Below are positions 12,490-23,783 of a stretch of 64,000 nucleotides of DNA, piece by piece (position 1 is the first letter of the stretch; each line of letters opens with the position of its first letter). Below the pieces are notes generated by a model that saw only the letters and a list, made by a program, of their open reading frames with translations, had not been told where the DNA came from and did not search any database. The position numbers were made by a program, and so were the translations under genes. This DNA is from Brasenia schreberi (Eukaryota; Streptophyta; Magnoliopsida; Nymphaeales; Cabombaceae): contig JAYKKT010000041.1 of NCBI GenBank assembly GCA_036023115.1, positions 5,692,501 through 5,756,500 on the forward strand, read 5' to 3'.

Positions 12490-13155
12490 TATTCGTTTGC
12501 GGTATCAAATAACCAAATGCAATGGACCTTGGTAAATACCTTCAGGATACAATGAAAACTCTCAGTTTGTCTTGCACAAACACAACCAAGTTATAGACAA
12601 ACTTGCAAAGAAAATATAATGATGATGTTGCAAACCCAATTAGCACTAGAATAGGACTTGCAAATTCTCTTGAAAAATTAAATAGGAAAGAACTCACACA
12701 ATAAGAGAAAAATATGGATGAATCTTGTTTACAATACCATTATAATTATATATGGTAAGATATAACTCATGATATGATACTAATGAGTATAATTGTCACT
12801 CAAAAAAGGTGACTCTTACTCCTAAATATAGATGAACAATACTTAAGTTAAAACTACTACATATGTTATTAATGAACAAAATTATCACTTAAGTAAGTGG
12901 TTTTAATACTACAATATAACTGAAACATGCTGATGAGTTACAACCACTACATGTAATATTAATCAGTATAGTTATCACTTAAGTAAGTGGCTCTTAATGT
13001 CACAATATAGCTGAAAAATGCTCATGATTTACACCCACTACATATGCTACTAATGTGCACAATTATCAGTTAAGTAAGTTGCTCTTAATGCCACAACATA
13101 GCTACACCCATAACCTTTACAAAATATATTTTAGTATTTTGAAAATCACCCAACA
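12490..13155 (-). repeat. 3' LTR of a reverse-strand Copia element (left boundary uncertain)
   Basis: On the minus strand the purine-rich GATGGAGAAT precedes TGTTGGGTGATTTTC at 13155, the expected polypurine tract and LTR start, just after the Copia RNase H region. U3-like sequence contains a four-unit tandem repeat (12773-13115). The far end of the LTR is not fixed by a second copy. Confidence 0.6.
12773..13115. repeat. Four tandem units of about 90 bp
   Basis: Units start at 12773, 12862, 12952 and 13043 (89, 90, 91 and about 73 bp). Each starts like TATG..ACTAATG and shares ATCACTTAAGTAAGTGG-like and CACAATATAGCTGAA-like blocks, ending near ACTACA. Units 2-4 are the most alike. They lie in the U3 part of the Copia LTR. 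Confidence 0.85.
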
Positions 13156-14756
13156 ATTCTCCATCATTTTCAAAATACATTTGAAAAATCATCATTTTGA
13201 AAATCTTATAGTTTTGATAAAGTATCTCACACTTTCAACTTTTACCTAACAAAACATGGGTTCACTCATTTGAATTTAATAGTAGACAAACTTTGAACCA
13301 ATATAATTTAATAAGTGTATATGTTTTACATATAAGATTCTAATGTTGATAGATGTCATATTTCAATTGACACATTTTTATATACCTTGTGTTCGATATC
13401 CTTTTTTATGAGTGTTTTAAGAGTCAAGTCTAAGACTCTAAGAAGTGACACTACTTCACACTCACATAGGTGGACACTATCAAAAATGTTCTCGTATAAG
13501 TACTTTAGTATATATATAAAAATATGTGTTTAGGTTCAACCTATTTTTTTGCTTTATAGAACCAAGTACTTTTTTATTGGAATATTTATTTAGTTGGAAC
13601 TTGCAATCACTATAATGATTTACATTAACTCATTAAACTCAAGACTTGATGTTACCCAAAGTGTAAGTCGAGGTTCTACCCTTAGTACTCTTATAAACAG
13701 GCTTAGGCTCATCTCAATTGATACCTTTCGCACAGACCTTTCGTTAAAAGATATACAAGATTTAATTATGATCTTATATAAATAAAAAAATTACTCTATT
13801 CTTTATAAGATCTTTAACATAGCTATATCGTAAATCAATATGTCTAGATTTTTCATTACATGTTTGACAATAAGCCCTCAATAATATATTTTGGCTATCA
13901 TAACTCATCGATATGAGTTTCATAGGCTTTGGCCATATCGAAATCTCATGAAGGAGATTTCTTAATTATTCTACTTCTTTACCTACAAAAGCTAAAGCTA
14001 CGAACTCGACAACCATAGTAGAATCAACTATGCATGTTTATTTCTTATAACCCCAAGAAATGATACCCTACTAATAGTAAAGATCTAGCCACTTGTAGAG
14101 GTATGATCTTTTGAGTAGTTAACTCAACTAGCATCCGAATATCCTACTAAATTGAAGGACTTCTACCATAGACTAAGATATAGTTGATTGTTCCTTTCAA
14201 ATATTTTAATACTCAATGAACATCATGTTAGTGGTCCTTACTTAGGTTGTTTGTATATTGGCTCAATCTACCCACATATACAATATCAGGTTGAGTACAT
14301 ACCATAGCATACATGAAGCATCCAATAATTTTAGCATACTCTAACTATGCTATGGGCATCCTTTATTTGCTATTAACTTAATATTTACATAAAATTGAGA
14401 AGAGACAGGATAACAATTAAAATAATCAAATTTTTTAAAACTTTTTCAATATAATGAGATTGTGTCTATATTGTTTCCTTCTTTTGTTATTTTAATGCTT
14501 AGAATAATATTTGCTTCTCCCATGTCTTTCATGTAAAAAATTACTAAATAAAAACTTTGACATTTTCAACTTCTTTTAAATTAATACAAAAAATGAGCAT
14601 GTCATCAATATGTAAACAAATTAAACAACTTTTTTCATGATTAAATTTACTATAAATACATTTGTCTGATTCATTTATTTTGAAAATATTTAGAAGAAAA
14701 ACTCGATCAAATTTTTGATGTCATTGCTTAGGGGTTTGCTTTAAACCATATAAGTG
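13156..14756 (-). pseudogene. Copia reverse transcriptase C-terminal part and RNase H fragment
   Basis: The minus strand reads GLKQTPKQWHQKFD (about 14740) followed by a CLICLHIDDMLIF segment, corresponding to the RT palm with YVDD altered to HIDD, and further on SRHIDLRYSYVKDLI (about 13830), the Copia RNase H motif. The frames contain stops and frameshifts. The expected upstream part of RT is missing at 14757, where unrelated sequence starts. This piece may belong with the integrase at 20.7-20.9 kb, separated by later insertions. Confidence 0.75.
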
Positions 14757-17060
14757 TCTCGACAAAGGGGTTCGGTAGCATGATCGGCACATAGTCGTGC
14801 CCGATATAGGCCAACCTTCACTGTAGTTCATGCGCGGAGCAGAAACCAGAATGTTAAGTTCACAAGAGTTCGTATTTCTTAAGTAAAGGCAATGAATAGA
14901 ATGAAAGTTGTGTGCTCTCCTTACTGGTTACAACTTGGTTAGGAAAAGCTTAGCAAAACGTTACAAGCAAGGGGTTGTGTTTATAAGAAAGGCCCCAGAC
15001 TTGCAACAAAAGTTGTCAGGTTATCTTAAAAGAGGCTTAGATACACAACCATACTCAAGTTCGCAGTGGTTGGAGGGTCACATATTCTCCCATCGGAACC
15101 ATTGACATCTGCAACAATGTTGCAATCTACTAGTGGTACTCTACAATAGTCTCAAGGAACTGCCATATCATGTTTTTCTTCTCGCATGTAGCTTGGTCCA
15201 TATCATATCCTTTCTACTTAACGAGGTATCTCATATGTCATCCTACCAAAGTTCTTAGTGCATGATCTAGGATTGCATCCACCTCTTTTGCCCCTAGTGT
15301 CCTCAAGTATGTTGGTACCTGGTTTGGATAATTGTGGTTTCGATCTTTTGTGTCTATATTGTAAACGTTTAGGTTGCTTATATGGAAGATAGAGTGTGTT
15401 TGAACATGGTTCAATATTTTCAGTTTGCATGCCCAATTCCCTACATGTTTGATGATTTTATAGGACCATCATACATGCAGATCAACACCATATATTGCCC
15501 ATGAAATTGTTAGAGTGTTTAGGATAGAGTTTCATGATAATGTGATCCCCTACACTCAACGCGGTAGCATGACATTTGATGTTAGACCATTTCTTCATCC
15601 ACTTTGTTGCCTTCACATAGAGCATGTGTGTTAGATCACACCTCTCTTCCATATTCGAAACAAACGAGTACATTGACTGCACTCTTCCTATGTAGCTTGC
15701 CCAATTTATAATGCAATGTGAAGTCAAATTCAACCAGAATTATTGTCAGCATGCCTGTTTTGCAGTCAACTTCTTTTGAGTCTAAAAATAACTTGTAGTT
15801 ATGTTATGTATGTACATAGTAAAGTAGTTCCTCACAAGATAGTGTCTCCATAGTCGAAGATAGTGTACCACCACTGTCATTTCTTTCTTATCCACTGAGT
15901 ATCGCCTTTCTACGTCCCTTAAGCTTCTGACTTTCATAGGCAATAAGGTATTTGTACTACATCAACACCCCACCTAAGACAAAGTCTAAAACATCTGTAT
16001 GCATGTCAAACAGTCATTTGTGATTCGACAATTTCATCATGGGTTCCCTCATCGTCACCTCATTCAACTTATCGAAGGCTTCCAAGCAAGACCCACCTAC
16101 TCTAAAGCCTCACCCTTCAACATATCCATCAAGGGGGTTGTAATAATAGCATACTCTTGATGAACCGACAATAGTAGTTAGCTAAACCAAAAAAGAACAT
16201 AAGCATGTAAGGTTGGTTGGAGGTTGCCACTTGTCAATAGCTTTGACCTTCCTTTCATCCATATGATTTCACTTTATCCAAATAAGCATTTTTTCAGTTT
16301 GATATAGAGATCGTTCTTTTGTAGTAACTTAAAGATTGTCCATTGAACACATTCTCAATCAAGGGAAGTGTATACTTGTTCTTCACCATTATCTTGTTTA
16401 AAGCATGGTAGTCCACACAATACCGTTTTGATCTATCGTGCTTCGTCTAGAAGAGAACAGGTGCATCAAAGGGTACTTTTGAAGATCTTATGATATTAAC
16501 TGCCAACATCTCTAGTTGTCATCTTAGTTCTTTTAGTTCCACCGGTGTCATATGGTATGATACCATGAACGACAATCTCACTCTGGGTTGCAACTCAATA
16601 TGATGATTGATCTCTCTCCGAGGTGGGAGTTGTTTCGAGAGCTCGTTGGACATAACATCGTCAAACTCTTTCAGCTTAAGGGATTTGAGTTGTTCTAGTC
16701 TTTCGATCGCAATAGGAAGGCGTAAATTGTCTGCGTAATGTGGCCTTCAATCAAGGCAAAGAGGAGATGGATTCCATCCCTTGATCTCTCACATCTTGTA
16801 TAGTGCGCTACCACGATTTGGTGTCACCAGTTAGAAGCATGACGATTACATCCACCATTTCATTCTTAGTAACTTTTGTGGCTTAGAAAAAACTTCTAAG
16901 TCCCATAAGGATTTTCTATCCCTATTGCCTTCAAAAGGTTTTGGCTCCAAGATGTGAAATTTGTTAGAAGGTCAAGTTATACTATAGTCGTTTACAACAA
17001 TAGGCACATTCAGCTTACTAGTTGAAGGCATGTTGTTTGGACACGGATGATTGCTAGAAG
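14757..17060 (-). mobile_element. Chromodomain Gypsy retrotransposon fragment, degenerate
   Basis: The minus strand, from 17060 down, gives a gag-like KPFEGNRDRKS region, an RT piece near 16430 (KRYCVDYHALNK-like), RNase H near 16170-15960 (RFIK...PLMDMLKGEAL-like and DEVTMREP-like), integrase C-terminus at 15733-15482 (YVKATKWMKKW, ALSVGDHIIMKL) and a chromodomain-like MRYLVKxKGYDMDQATCE at about 15240-15180. Ty3/Gypsy order is respected and the chromodomain marks a chromovirus. Much of protease and integrase is missing and stops are frequent. The sequence 14757-15115 may be the adjoining 3' LTR. Confidence 0.7.
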
Positions 17061-17167
17061 GTGTTATACAATAATCTTTATTGAATAGAATCAACAATGT
17101 ATAAGAAATTGAATTACTTCCAACAGGTGGTCCTACTTCACCACACTCATGGTAGCATACTCTCCAC

Positions 17168-17321
17168 TGTTGTTGGTTTCTTGTTTAGGTTTTCTTAAAC
17201 AATAATTATATAGTATTGTTCTAACTTGAAAGATGAAAATATCTTTACATATTACAAAGAGTTGAACAAGACATATATAAAAGAGCAGACCCATACCCGA
17301 TACCTGATATACTTTTTAACA
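17168..17321 (-). repeat. Short Copia 3' LTR
   Basis: Bounded by TGTTGTTGG and TTTTTAACA (+ strand) and preceded on the minus strand by the polypurine tract AACTTAAGGGGAAG. At about 154 bp it is short, as in several plant Copia lineages. No second copy was found in the window. Confidence 0.55.
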
Positions 17322-18180
17322 CTTCCCCTTAAGTTGGGAGAAAGATATTTATAACTCTCAACTTGATAATAATATCCATGAGACTTTGTTTGGTGATAGC
17401 CTTTGTGAGAAAATCAGTAAACTATTCTTTCAAAGAAATATAGATTACCTGAAACTCCTTGGTTCCAACTTTCTCACGTATGAAGTGACAATCTATATCA
17501 ATATGGTTTGTTCTTTCATGAAAAATAGGATTGAAAGTAATTTATATAGCTACCTTACAGTCACAATAAAGAGGGATAGCATTGTCTATCTTCATACCCA
17601 ACTCAGCCATGAGAGACTTAAACCATAGTCTCTCGCACATTCCTTGTATAATGGCTTGATATTCTACCTCTACACTAGATCGAGCCACTACTGCTTCTTA
17701 CTCTTCCACAAAACAATATTATCACCAATCGTAGTGATGTACTATGAAGTAGACTTCTCATCATCCTATGATCCAACCCAATTAGCATCTGTAAATCAAT
17801 GTGTAGATGTTCTCTGTTAGCATACAATATTCCATGACTTGGGGATTCTTTCAGATATACGAGAATGCGGTATACAACTTACATATGATATTTAGAAGGA
17901 CCACACATAAATCTACTTACCATTCCCACTGCATAAGAGTAATAGTAAGATATCAACTTACCCACTAATCTTTGATACATACTGACATCCTTATAATTTT
18001 CATCATATCCAAGATATAATTTGATATTCAAGTCCATTGGAGTATAACAATCCTTGCCATCCATCAATCATTTTTGTGTCCTTGAGCAAGTTCATAGTGT
18101 ATTTTCTCGGTTAAAAATGCACCTTTATTTGAATAGAGTATCTGTGTGCCCAAGTCCTTGATGTAATTTTGTCTTCAATG
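17322..18180 (-). pseudogene. Copia RT C-terminus and RNase H fragment
   Basis: The minus strand reads MYQRLVGKLISYYYS (RT/RNase H connection, 17980) and, near 17620-17480, a run with IPLYCDCKVAI and [13 protein letters not shown], an unmistakable Copia RNase H. It then reaches the polypurine tract at 17335 and the LTR. The upstream gag-integrase part is absent, so this is a 5'-truncated or internally deleted copy. Confidence 0.8.
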
Positions 18181-20600
18181 GTGTAATTTCTTGTACATCA
18201 CCTCTAACAATTGTACAGAAATTTCAGACACAATGAGTACAGAATTCTCACAAGAGAAGCCATTACAACAAAATTCAGAAACAAAAACTAGCGACCGACT
18301 GAACAACAAAGTTGGTTACCGCATACACAATTTTAATCAACAGAAAAAGGATCTGTTATCGTCCTGGTTTCAGTCGCAATTTGTCCCCCGCTATGACCGA
18401 AGGTTATCAACTCCCGATTTCTCCAAATTTCTGTAAAATCGCAGTAAATCTATACATATTTTTGTTGATAATTTTGCGAGCGATTAGATCCACATCAAAT
18501 GACCTTGGAATCCATTGATCTATGGTCCGATCAATTCTCCTAACTTTTGTCTATCACCAAAGTGAAAATTAGAGCAAAATGATGAAGATTATCTCAAGAA
18601 ATCAGCGTCAACTTCAGACGAAAAGTCAGGCGCCTTTTCCTTGTAATAACTGATTACAAGTGGTGATCCATCACTTCCGCCACCAGATCCACCAAACTTG
18701 CCTCTAATACCAATTGTGGCATCCTTGATGGCGGTTGACCTTCAGCTTCACCAAACGACACCCGACGATGGATTCTCTAAGCCACTCACCCTTCCTCGAT
18801 GATTGTGACATCAGAAATCTACTGCATAGTGAGTTTGCACCACCCTCTCAACCCCTCTTCACTCTCTCTACCATGACGAAAGATCATCCCTCACGATCTC
18901 TCACTCATTCACACAACGAGGCTAGATCTGATCCACCAGACCTAGCTAATCACATGGCTCGGTTTCTAGTTACATGAGTACTAACTGAACCCCATGAAGC
19001 TAGTCTTACCTGGAAGGGATTAAAACTAGACTTGACCTTTCGCACGGGCAATTATGTACAAGGCTTAGGACAAAGACAACATAGGCACTTGTGACAAAAA
19101 GACAAAGATGCATGCCGTCATGGTGCGGGTGAGTGTAAAGATGCATGCCGTCATGGTGCCGGTGAGTGGTGCATGTCCCAATGCATGCGTGTGCACTCCT
19201 GTAAGGCATGGTGTGGGTACGGTAGAAACCCCTTATCGTTTAATTATTTAATCTTGGTTATATGAAATTCGAATGATCAAAGCTAAGTCCAAGAGTCACA
19301 TGAAATCGTCTACAACGATGGACTGTTCATGAAGAAAGTCTTTAGATAAAGAGTCATGAAAAGAATTTGGGAGACATCTCTTCTCTATCTTTTAAAAATA
19401 AATTCTTGTCTTTTTCTTTACGTAAGGAGCAAAACAACCTTTGCAACAGTGGATTACCTCCATCAAACAAATTAGTCATCCTTATTTTTGCTTTTCCTTT
19501 CTCATCTTCTTTTCCTTAATAGGAGTGACTTAGATTTTCTCCTAATTAGTTCAAATTACTCTCTTTATATGCCTCCTCAAAGTATTTGTCAATTGCAACT
19601 TAGTTTGAAATGTTCCTTAAATCATCTATGTCAAGTCTATCCTTCAAAACAAGTTAAGTCTCGGTTGTCTTTCTAGTTAAATTGATAAGACTATCAAATT
19701 GGTTGAATAAGACAGAAACAATGAACTTTCCTTTTGAAATTCTTTACTAGGAGCACCCATCACACTAGGCTACTAGCAAGGATGCCTAGGGACCCATAGG
19801 CCCTAGAAAGAAAACCTCATATTGCATAAGATCACCTTAGTGAGCTGAATCTCATCCGAAACTAACTACAAGCACACCTTAGGGTAGACTAAGTCACCTA
19901 CACTGAACTGCTTGTGTACACACCTTCTTGCATGCCGCACATGATGGCTCCAACTTGAACTCCACATGTTAGTTTAGTTATGAGTCATTCTAAACCATAT
20001 TCTAGTTTGTGCTGATGACTTCTATTCGAGTTAGCTTGTTCCCATTTCGAGTATATCCGCTATTGTCACACCCAAAAGAGATTTAGCAAGAATTCATTAA
20101 TTGTCACATGCCACATGACAAACATCGTAGAGATTTGATCTATTACCACAAAATATTTTGCAACCATGCCATGTGAATGAAACTAGCAAAGTGAGTGAAC
20201 CAAGCCAAAATAGTGACTATTCAAAAGGTTAAGGTTCCATGTAACTAGAACATCAGGAATCAAAATGGCCGCAATGAGTTGCAAGTGATTTCATTAGGAA
20301 AAAGTCATTGTGATCAGTAGTACCACTTGAAAGGTATGCAAAGTAACCCTTCACGTGTAACCATGTTGTGCCAAGTAGGTCCAAATGGACTTCAAGTCCC
20401 ATCAACCTAAAGGAATGACAAATGACATGGACAAAAAGGGAAAATTAGAAACAAATTCTTTTCGAAACTGCATCAAGGCAAGCATGCCCATGTAAATGAA
20501 TGGCTTTATGCAAGTAATATAGAAATTACATCACAATATTTAGAGAATCATTTCAATCCTATGCACCCAGACTCCGTTCATAGCAAAGGCGTTTATTGAT
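18181..20600. other. Unassigned repeat-derived stretch
   Basis: No coding domain was recognised. The minus strand shows GGTATTAGAGGC at about 18703-18714, similar to a Met-tRNA primer site, so 18715 upward may be an old LTR and 18200-18700 its leader. A two-unit 33-bp repeat lies at 19104-19169. The rest resembles neither gene in the window. Confidence 0.35.
19104..19169. repeat. Two tandem copies of a 33-bp unit
   Basis: Units at 19104-19136 and 19137-19169 both read AAAGATGCATGCCGTCATGG and then TGC, C or G, and GGTGAGTG. They are nearly identical, so the duplication is recent relative to its surroundings. Confidence 0.85.
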
Positions 20601-20639
20601 GAAGGAAGGTCTTAAACAATCTAATGTTGAAGGGTTAGG

Positions 20640-21915
20640 GTTAATTGATTACAGATTAGACGAAGAACATTACTCACAATTAAAAGAATTCTACAAGTTT
20701 TTAATATGTGCCTATATTTTCTTTCAGACAAGCCATTTTGTTGAGGGGTTTTGGTGCACGACTTTTGATGAAAAATCTCATTTGTTTCAAAATAATTTTG
20801 AAATTCTTTGGATAAGTATTCTCTTCCTCAGTCAGATTTAAAGATTTTAATAGTTGCATCAAATTTAGTCTTTGTTAGATTATGGAATATAAAAAACAAA
20901 TCAAACACTTCCGACATTTGTTTTAATAGATATATCTAAGTAAAACAATAAAATCCTCTATGGAGGTTACATAATATTGAACTCCTCCCATTGAAACAAT
21001 AGGGCAAGTCTCAAACATCAGAATATATTAATTCAAAAGGTTTACTTGTTACAAAAGTTCTATCACCAAAGGGTAGATGATGCATTTTCTCAAGAATACA
21101 TTCTATACAATCAAATTCTAAATCCCATTTTTTTTCAACAAAGGAAAATTACATAATCTATGCATATCCAAGTGTCCAATTCGTTTATGCCTAAGTGTAG
21201 TATCATGGACTAGATTATAAAGTTCAGAGTTTGACACAACTAAACTATCTATTTTGTATAATCCACTTTTTCTATGGCCTTAACCAATCACCTTCTTCAA
21301 TAGGTGATCATTCACTATATAATTCTTAGATGAGAAAGTGAATATACAATCATTATCACAAATATGAGCAACTGAAAGAATATTTAAATTTAATTTTAGT
21401 ATGAAACATACATTTTGAATTATTTTTTTTTTTAAGATTTCCGATTTTTTTAATTTGAAGTTTCGTACCATCGGTTGTAAAGTCATGTTTGCCAAAAGTA
21501 TTTTGAGGATTTTTTAAAGATTTTTCATCATGAGTCATATGAAAAGAAACACCAGAATCTAAAAACCAAGACATACCTTTAGAAGTGAATAGAGCATTTT
21601 TGGAGATGCTTGCCTTCTCCTTAAGTATTTCTTCTATATAGGCCTTAACCTTTGAAGGTAATATTCCTTCATCTTTGTCTTTCACGGCTCACACATTTCC
21701 ATATCTTTTTTGAATAATAGGATAAGTGGTCTTAACGTGACCACTTTTCTTACAATAATGGCAAATAGTATATTTATTTTACCATTGCACCATTGACTTC
21801 TTGCTTGAACCATCATCAACTTTTTGTCCTTCGAAATTTTTAACATGGGGATGCTTGAATATCTTAATATTTTCTCCCGGCTTAGAAGAAACAAGCACGA
21901 GTTCTTTTGAAACAC
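20640..21915 (-). pseudogene. Copia gag zinc knuckle, protease and integrase piece, broken
   Basis: On the minus strand a zinc-knuckle-like region (about 21790-21720), a protease core WFLDSGVSFHMTHD (about 21580; the usual LDSGAS/C motif) and an integrase segment GREYLSKEFQNYF followed by TPQQNGLSERKYRH (20800-20690) follow in Copia order. Stops and frameshifts interrupt them. The next Copia domain (RT) is not adjacent; the RT at 14.7 kb has the same orientation. Confidence 0.8.
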
Positions 21916-21949
21916 TTAAATTTTTAAATCTAGTATCTTTCATAATTAG

Positions 21950-22395
21950 ATCTGCTAAGAAAATATGTCTATTATTTCTTTCAGCTACCCCATTTTGTTA
22001 AGGAGTATTTGCAAGTTGTTTGACGGATAATTCCATGGGTACTAAAATAGTCCTATAAATGATCATAAATATACTCTCTCCCATTATCACAATGAAGAAT
22101 TTTAAATTCCTACGTTTGATTTTATTAGATATACTATTGTAAATTGAGTACAATCATCTATGAAAGAGACAAAGTACCTATGATCACTAATAGAATTGAC
22201 TTGACTAGGACCCCAAACATCAAAATGAATTAATTCAAAAGGCATTGACATTCTAGACTCGCTACTAGGATAGAAAACCCTTTGAACTTTTGCTTTTTTC
22301 ACAAACATCATATTAAGGGATACATTATTAGGCTCAAAAAAACTGACAATTACACTATTGATTTTGGACAGAGGTAAATACCCCAAACACTCATG
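21950..22395 (-). pseudogene. Copia integrase fragment (second element)
   Basis: The minus strand reads GYLPLSKINSVIVSFF, then MPFELIHFDVWGPSQV and RYFVSFIDDCTQFTIVYL, the N-terminal and core part of Copia integrase including the first catalytic D in HFDVWGP and the second in FIDD. It runs to a degenerate TPQQNG-type motif at 21960. Because another integrase lies at 20.7 kb after a protease, at least two Copia elements of the same orientation are mixed here. Confidence 0.8.
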
Positions 22396-22899
22396 TCATA
22401 GTTGGATTTCTGCTCCACTTGTAGTCATTGCTGATGAGATCTCATAATAACAATGAGTCAACAGTCGTCAAGGATATATAGCTCATTTATCAAATTATCA
22501 TGACCAAAGACCTTCATTGTCTTCATATGCAAGGAGAGAAAGTGATTGAGCAATTAAGACTCTTTGTTAAAGAACTGATAGATAATAAGTTTATAGAAAA
22601 GCTTGAGACATGAAATACATAAAGTAAAAAAGCAAATGAGGTTTGTAAACTTTTCTTTCCTATCTGAGACCCATATGCCAATCTAATGGGTTCTTTGTTA
22701 TGAAGGAGTTGATAAATAGAGAAATATGTTTTCTCCTACCATATGATCAGTTGTATCAGAGTCTACAACCCGACTCTAGGCCTTTTATATGTTTTTTCAA
22801 TTCGGCAATAGTTTCTAATGCACTTTATGATGGATTTTTTTGATATATGAGCATAATTCTCTTTATCCTTTTATGAAGTCCGATTTATCAATCAAATCA

Positions 22900-23717
22900 T
22901 AATATTGATATTTTATGTGATGATTCTTGCCACAATGAGAGATTTGAACTTTTTCTTTTCTTCAAAAGATATACGGCCACGCCCTCTATCATGAGCATTA
23001 TGTCCTCACCCATGATTAGGCTGAAATTGATTCTCTCCAAGAAATGTAGTCTTATCATTATCTATATTATTCTCTTTTTCAAGTCCCCTTCTATCTTCTC
23101 TTAGAAGTAGTGAGTATACTATATGGTGCCTAAAGAGGGTAGTTATTCTCTTCTAACTGATTCATACTCTGATGAAACTCCCTATAATAGATTAAAAACT
23201 TTTCATTTTTTAGATTCTTCACTTTTTTCCTTAGAATAAGTTAAGCATTTGATATTAGTATAGAATTGCAATTCATCCTATAGGCCACGTAAATCTGCAT
23301 AATATTCATTGATAGTTCTGGTTCCTTTTTGTACTTTCTAATTTTTTCTAAAATTTTATATTCTTTAGTAATATTCTTCCTCCAAGAATAAGCTTCGGAT
23401 ACAACTCTTCAAATGTCACTTGCTAAGTTTAAGTACATAAAAGTTCTTCCATTTGAGGAAACAATAGACTACAACAACCAAGAAGATACTAAGGTATCTT
23501 CTTTTCTCCATTTGCAGTAGATAAGATCATTTCATCGACATGTAGTTCTCCTGCTCCTTTTAGCAATAATTGCTAACTCAATAGATCTCACCCATTTATG
23601 AAAATTCTTCCTATCCAATTTAATATTGGTAATATGAAAATTATCAATTTTATCCCCTTCTAAATCAAAAGCTATATATGGAATTTCAATATGTTTGCCC
23701 TTATCTGTCATGCTCAT
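22900..23717 (-). pseudogene. Copia gag fragment
   Basis: Minus-strand reading from 23717 starts MSMTDKGKHIE and includes LDRKNFHKWVRSIELAI, the typical Copia gag N-terminal block (L-x-NF-x-WVRSIE), then degrades through stops. The hAT element at 23784 begins just upstream of its start codon and probably separated it from its leader. Confidence 0.7.
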
Positions 23718-23783
23718 CCTTTTTGTGACACTTCAATAATCAAGTTGTTGAATTGACAATCGTTTTACCTTTTCATATTTAAC

